From positions 1 to 7,757 of the forward strand of contig JBASMO010000222.1 of the NCBI GenBank assembly GCA_049656905.1: DNA of 7,757 bases, given 5' to 3'. Shown here one piece after another: positions 5,973 to 7,757 of the stretch. Numbering within the stretch: position 1 is the first letter of the stretch; each line of letters begins with the position of its first letter. The position numbers were made by a program, and so were the translations under genes. The DNA is from DTU018 sp003444615 (lineage in GTDB: Bacteria > Bacillota > Syntrophomonadia > Syntrophomonadales > Syntrophomonadaceae). The notes beneath the pieces were generated by a model. The model searched no databases and was not told the origin of the DNA. It saw nothing but the letters and a program-made list of their open reading frames with translations.

Positions 5973-6034
5973 GGGGAAAGACCCCATACTCGGAAACTCC
6001 GAACCGGAAGAGTCTGCTTAGAAGCCTGGTTCCG
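5973..6034. other. GC-rich segment with competing hairpins
   Basis: GGGG-AAAGA-CCCC (5973-5985) is followed by CGGAA (5991) and GAACC (6001). Both can pair with the same TTCCG/GGTTC block at 6028-6034, giving two exclusive folds. This stands out from the AT-rich surroundings and could be a structured RNA or an element end. It matches no riboswitch I know. Confidence 0.3.
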
Positions 6035-6048
6035 AAGGGAGACACAAT

Positions 6049-6141
6049 GATATTGACGACCAAGAACTAATTAAACAAATGCTTTAGGAATTAATGAAAG
6101 AACCGCAAGCAAAATAATATGCTTTAGGGGTAATTAACTAA
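6049..6141 (+). pseudogene. Stop-ridden coding remnant
   Basis: One plus-strand frame reads DIDDQELIKQML, stop, ELMKEPQAK, stop, YALGVIN, stop. The helical, charged composition suggests former coding sequence; TAG at 6085 and TAA at 6115 would each arise from a Glu codon by one change. A 10-bp repeat ATGCTTTAGG occurs at 6079 and 6119, so part of the similarity between the pieces may be duplication. Family unknown. Confidence 0.3.
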
Positions 6142-6313
6142 GCAAACTGGGAAACCAACTCAGTCTAACGAAAAAAATAAGACTAAAATGAAACCTAGAT
6201 CGCTTAGAATCATAACATATCCTCCCATAATAAACTTCTCTTTTCTTCCAATATCTCTCGAAATCACCGTATTCAATTTTTGTTTCGCAAAACTCTCCTC
6301 TTGTTAATTTCAT
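6134..6313 (-). CDS. Hypothetical 59-aa ORF
   Basis: ATG 6313 to TAA 6134. The product starts MKLTRGEFCETKIEYGDFER and is rich in aromatic and charged residues up to about residue 40; the end (FHFSLIFFVRLSWF) is hydrophobic. No clear ribosome binding site precedes the ATG, and the region is full of transposon debris, so it may be a fragment or spurious. Another GGGAGG-ATATG start signal on the same strand (about 6215-6225) leads only to a short frame. Confidence 0.2.
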   Translation of the reverse strand: MKLTRGEFCETKIEYGDFERYWKKREVYYGRICYDSKRSRFHFSLIFFVRLSWFPSLLS

Positions 6314-6346
6314 CTTTGTTTAATCCTGGATGATAGTGTACAACCT

Positions 6347-6721
6347 CTATGAAGCTGTTCGTTTTTTTGTATTGTGGTCAGTAGGATTCCACATCATCCT
6401 GGCAGCAAACCTCCCATATCTTCTTGGGTCTTCGCCCTTGATTCCTTCGTCTATTTTATTTGCTCTGTAGTATTGGCTGTCCTTAAGAATGCATAGACTG
6501 TTGGCCACAAAGGGCTATAACCGACTGCATCTAGTTTTAATGGGTTAGTTTCTCTATTTAGGTTCTTTCGGTGTAATTGCGAACTCTGGACTAGTGGCTA
6601 GTATCTTCATCATGGCCATGAATATACAATGTCTCAACCTTCTTTGGCCTGGGCGGCTGATTTTACGGTTTTCTACCAGGTTAACTCCGGTTATCTTCTC
6701 CAAATTCGCCTTCAAAGGTTG
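6347..6721 (-). pseudogene. IS110-type transposase, C-terminal remnant with frameshifts
   Basis: Starting at 6721 the minus strand reads LEKITGVNLVENRKISRPGQ RRLRHCIFMAMM, which matches the C-terminal Tnp20-type domain of IS110 transposases (GLNP-like motif, then a basic RxxRxx(L/H)xxA helix). The next conserved piece (LHRKNLNRETNPLK, equivalent to the usual H-Y-x-T-R-K-E-NPLKK) is in another frame. A third frame carries ILKDSQYYRANKIDEG up to TAG 6347, where family members have an A-I-L-K-x-x-x-x-Y-x-P-x-K ending. At least two frameshifts are needed. The DEDD catalytic N-terminus is absent: the remnant stops dead at 6721, where an istB fragment on the other strand begins. IS110 elements make a bridge RNA from a noncoding end; none can be named here. 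Confidence 0.55.
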
Positions 6722-6728
6722 CTGCTGT

Positions 6729-6806
6729 GACAATCATTATCGTCATACACGCGGTTCTACCATCCTTTGTTCTAAGTTTTCGTATACTGGAACCGAACGG
6801 GCATAG
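6729..6806 (+). pseudogene. Second IstB fragment (26 codons)
   Basis: The plus strand reads NHYRHTRGSTILCSKFSYTG before TAG 6806. It aligns directly with HYRHKRASTIFCSQFSYAGW of the IstB remnant at 4061-4366, with about 14 of 19 residues the same. The two copies are on opposite strands and differ at many bases, so this is an older or separate IS21-type insertion, now reduced to one segment around the sensor motif. Confidence 0.6.
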
Positions 6807-6847
6807 AAATAGCTATAAAGTGGCAGAAGATTTCCATCCCAAAAAAT

Positions 6848-6877
6848 AAGCAGACTGAATGGAATGCCGGCCTGCTT
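6848..6877 (-). terminator. Possible intrinsic terminator
   Basis: On the minus strand AAGCAG...CTGCTT (6-bp stem, 18-nt loop with some inner GGC/GCC pairing) is followed by ATTTTTT. It lies about 100 nt past the stop of the secreted-protein gene at 6975. The long loop makes it a weak case. Confidence 0.4.
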
Positions 6878-6974
6878 AGGTATTTGAAAGAGCTTAGCCA
6901 ATTGTAATGATAGTTGCTAGTGTATTGAATATTTCAGTACTTTAAGCAATTTCATAATCCACACGCAATCATGT

Positions 6975-7367
6975 TCAAATTTCCGATGCGTATATTTTGA
7001 CACTGTCTGTGGTGTGATGCGTTTGGTCATAGAAATAAGCGGAAGCCCTGCTTGCGCTCCAACTAGTGCTCTGTAGCGCCATATAGGGGTCCGTAGTCCA
7101 GGCTCTTTTAATACCAGTTATCTGGGCGTTCCCTCCGTCTTCTTTCTTCCAGGTTACTGTAATATATAGTCTGCCGTACATGGTAACCTTGTCTTTGGTC
7201 GCCTCTCCGGTTACAATGACTCCGTCTGGAGTAATATCGGAGACTACCTTTTGCTCAACTATATTGGTGGTTACCACATCTGCGTTTAACGGAACAGGAG
7301 CAACAACGATTCCAAGCAGTAATGCGCCTATTATTACTTTAGCGGCGGCCTTTTTGAAAGTATTCAT
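6975..7367 (-). CDS. Small secreted protein of unknown function (130 aa)
   Basis: ATG 7367 is preceded by GGAGGT 9 nt upstream; the in-frame ATG at 7406 lies upstream of that site and is not the start. The first ~28 residues (MNTFKKAAAKVIIGALLLGI then VVAPVPLNA) are a textbook Gram-positive signal peptide with likely cleavage after LNA. The mature ~100 residues are strand-rich: VVTTNIVEQKVVSDITPDGV, then KVTMYGRLYITVTWKKEDGG, then a Ser/Tyr/Thr-rich tail ending SVKIYASEI. There is no Cys in the mature part, no membrane anchor and no wall-sorting motif, so the protein should be released. I do not recognise a family. It stands alone, with a weak terminator downstream and about 300 bp of noncoding DNA upstream. 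Confidence 0.75.
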   Translation of the reverse strand: MNTFKKAAAKVIIGALLLGIVVAPVPLNADVVTTNIVEQKVVSDITPDGVIVTGEATKDKVTMYGRLYITVTWKKEDGGNAQITGIKRAWTTDPYMALQSTSWSASRASAYFYDQTHHTTDSVKIYASEI

Positions 7368-7680
7368 ACAGGAAGCACCTCCTAATTTACATAGTTGATA
7401 ATTCAATCTTCTTAAAAGTTTTTTGTATATTCCACCTGCTTTCCGGGCCGCCTCTATATAATCTCCGTACGGTAACCCTATTATGGACTCTTTCGCTAGA
7501 GTATTTCAATATTAATTGCTAAGTTGTCCATTTAATAACATGACAAGCACATATTGGAACATAAATACCCATCAGCAATGAGATTAGTATGGTATCCTAA
7601 GGCATTTAGCGGAAGTATACTGATACCCACAGAGTGACAACACGGTTATGGTAGAATCCAGATAAGGGAGGAGAGCTACC
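7368..7680. other. Intergenic region between the secreted-protein gene and the right-hand transposase
   Basis: This region should hold the promoter of the minus-strand gene at 7367 and the left end of the element beginning at 7681. On the minus strand TATATAGAGG and GAATATAC could be -10 elements, but no -35 pairs well with either. I could not find an inverted repeat because the partner end lies outside the window. Confidence 0.3.
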
Positions 7681-7757
7681 ATGCCGAAGAAAAAGCTTTC
7701 AAGTGATGATGCACTAGCCCTGGTTCTTAGTGGATTAAAAGGGGAAGTGCCAGTTTC
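7681..7757 (+). CDS. IS3-type OrfA transposase, N-terminus (partial at window edge)
   Basis: ATG 7681 follows GGGAGGAG at good spacing. The 25 visible residues, MPKKKLSSDDALALVLSGLK then GEVPVS, match the start of Firmicute transposase OrfA proteins, where a helix-turn-helix (usually E-L-C-R-E-H-G-I-S-x-x-x-Y-Y-x-W) follows directly. OrfA binds the element ends and is normally fused to the catalytic OrfB by a -1 frameshift. Unlike the other mobile genes here, this start looks intact, so the element may be complete beyond the edge. Confidence 0.68.
   Translation, partial: MPKKKLSSDDALALVLSGLKGEVPV

Noticed and set aside
6594..6728. Plus-strand coding sequence upstream of the second istB piece
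   Set aside because: The stretch is antisense to the IS110 remnant; only the part from 6729 matches IstB.

Overview
The window looks like an accessory, insertion-sequence-rich stretch of a Gram-positive bacterium. A Clostridia-type Firmicute is my best guess. This rests on strong AGGAGG/AGGGGG ribosome binding sites, moderate GC in the one conserved gene, AT-rich flanks, and Firmicute-like transposase remnants. The assignment is an inference, since there is no rRNA or other marker gene here.

Positions 1-1963 (minus strand) carry a DUF255/YyaL-type thioredoxin-domain protein whose C-terminus runs off the left edge. Its frame is interrupted after codon 57 by exactly 52 nt (1741-1792), just before the Thr-Cys-His-Trp-Cys-His active-site motif. 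The gap starts with an in-frame TAG inside a perfect 7-bp hairpin. It is flanked by identical TCT codons and has an AGGTG motif 7 nt before the second TCT. Removing the 52 nt restores the family sequence in frame, and the 580 codons downstream contain no stop. This layout closely resembles the translational bypassing (ribosome hopping) gap of phage T4 gene 60. It is the main discovery candidate; a recently broken gene is the alternative.

Positions 1960-3323 hold a decayed reading frame resembling a serine-recombinase C-terminus, whose stop overlaps the yyaL start as ATGA. After it come an AT-rich gap, two overlapping small membrane or exported protein ORFs on the minus strand, and a short unidentified remnant on the plus strand.

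Positions 3360-4680 are a transposon graveyard. There is a truncated IS1182-type transposase (+), a 22-bp imperfect tandem duplication, and an IS21-type element (-) in which the start of istA is joined directly to the end of istB by an internal deletion. Repeated ACATTCTAAA boxes lie at the istA end.

Positions 5108-5932 (+) hold two adjacent ORFs of unknown function: an apparently 5'-truncated 84-residue frame and a 177-residue membrane-anchored protein. Positions 5970-6810 hold more debris: a GC-rich structured stretch, a stop-ridden coding remnant, the end of an IS110-type transposase (-), and a second istB fragment (+) abutting it.

Positions 6975-7367 (-) encode a small secreted protein of unknown function with a clear signal peptide. 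At 7681 the start of an intact-looking IS3-type OrfA transposase (+) runs off the right edge. No operon-scale pathway is visible: apart from yyaL and a few small membrane or secreted proteins, the window is mobile-element debris.
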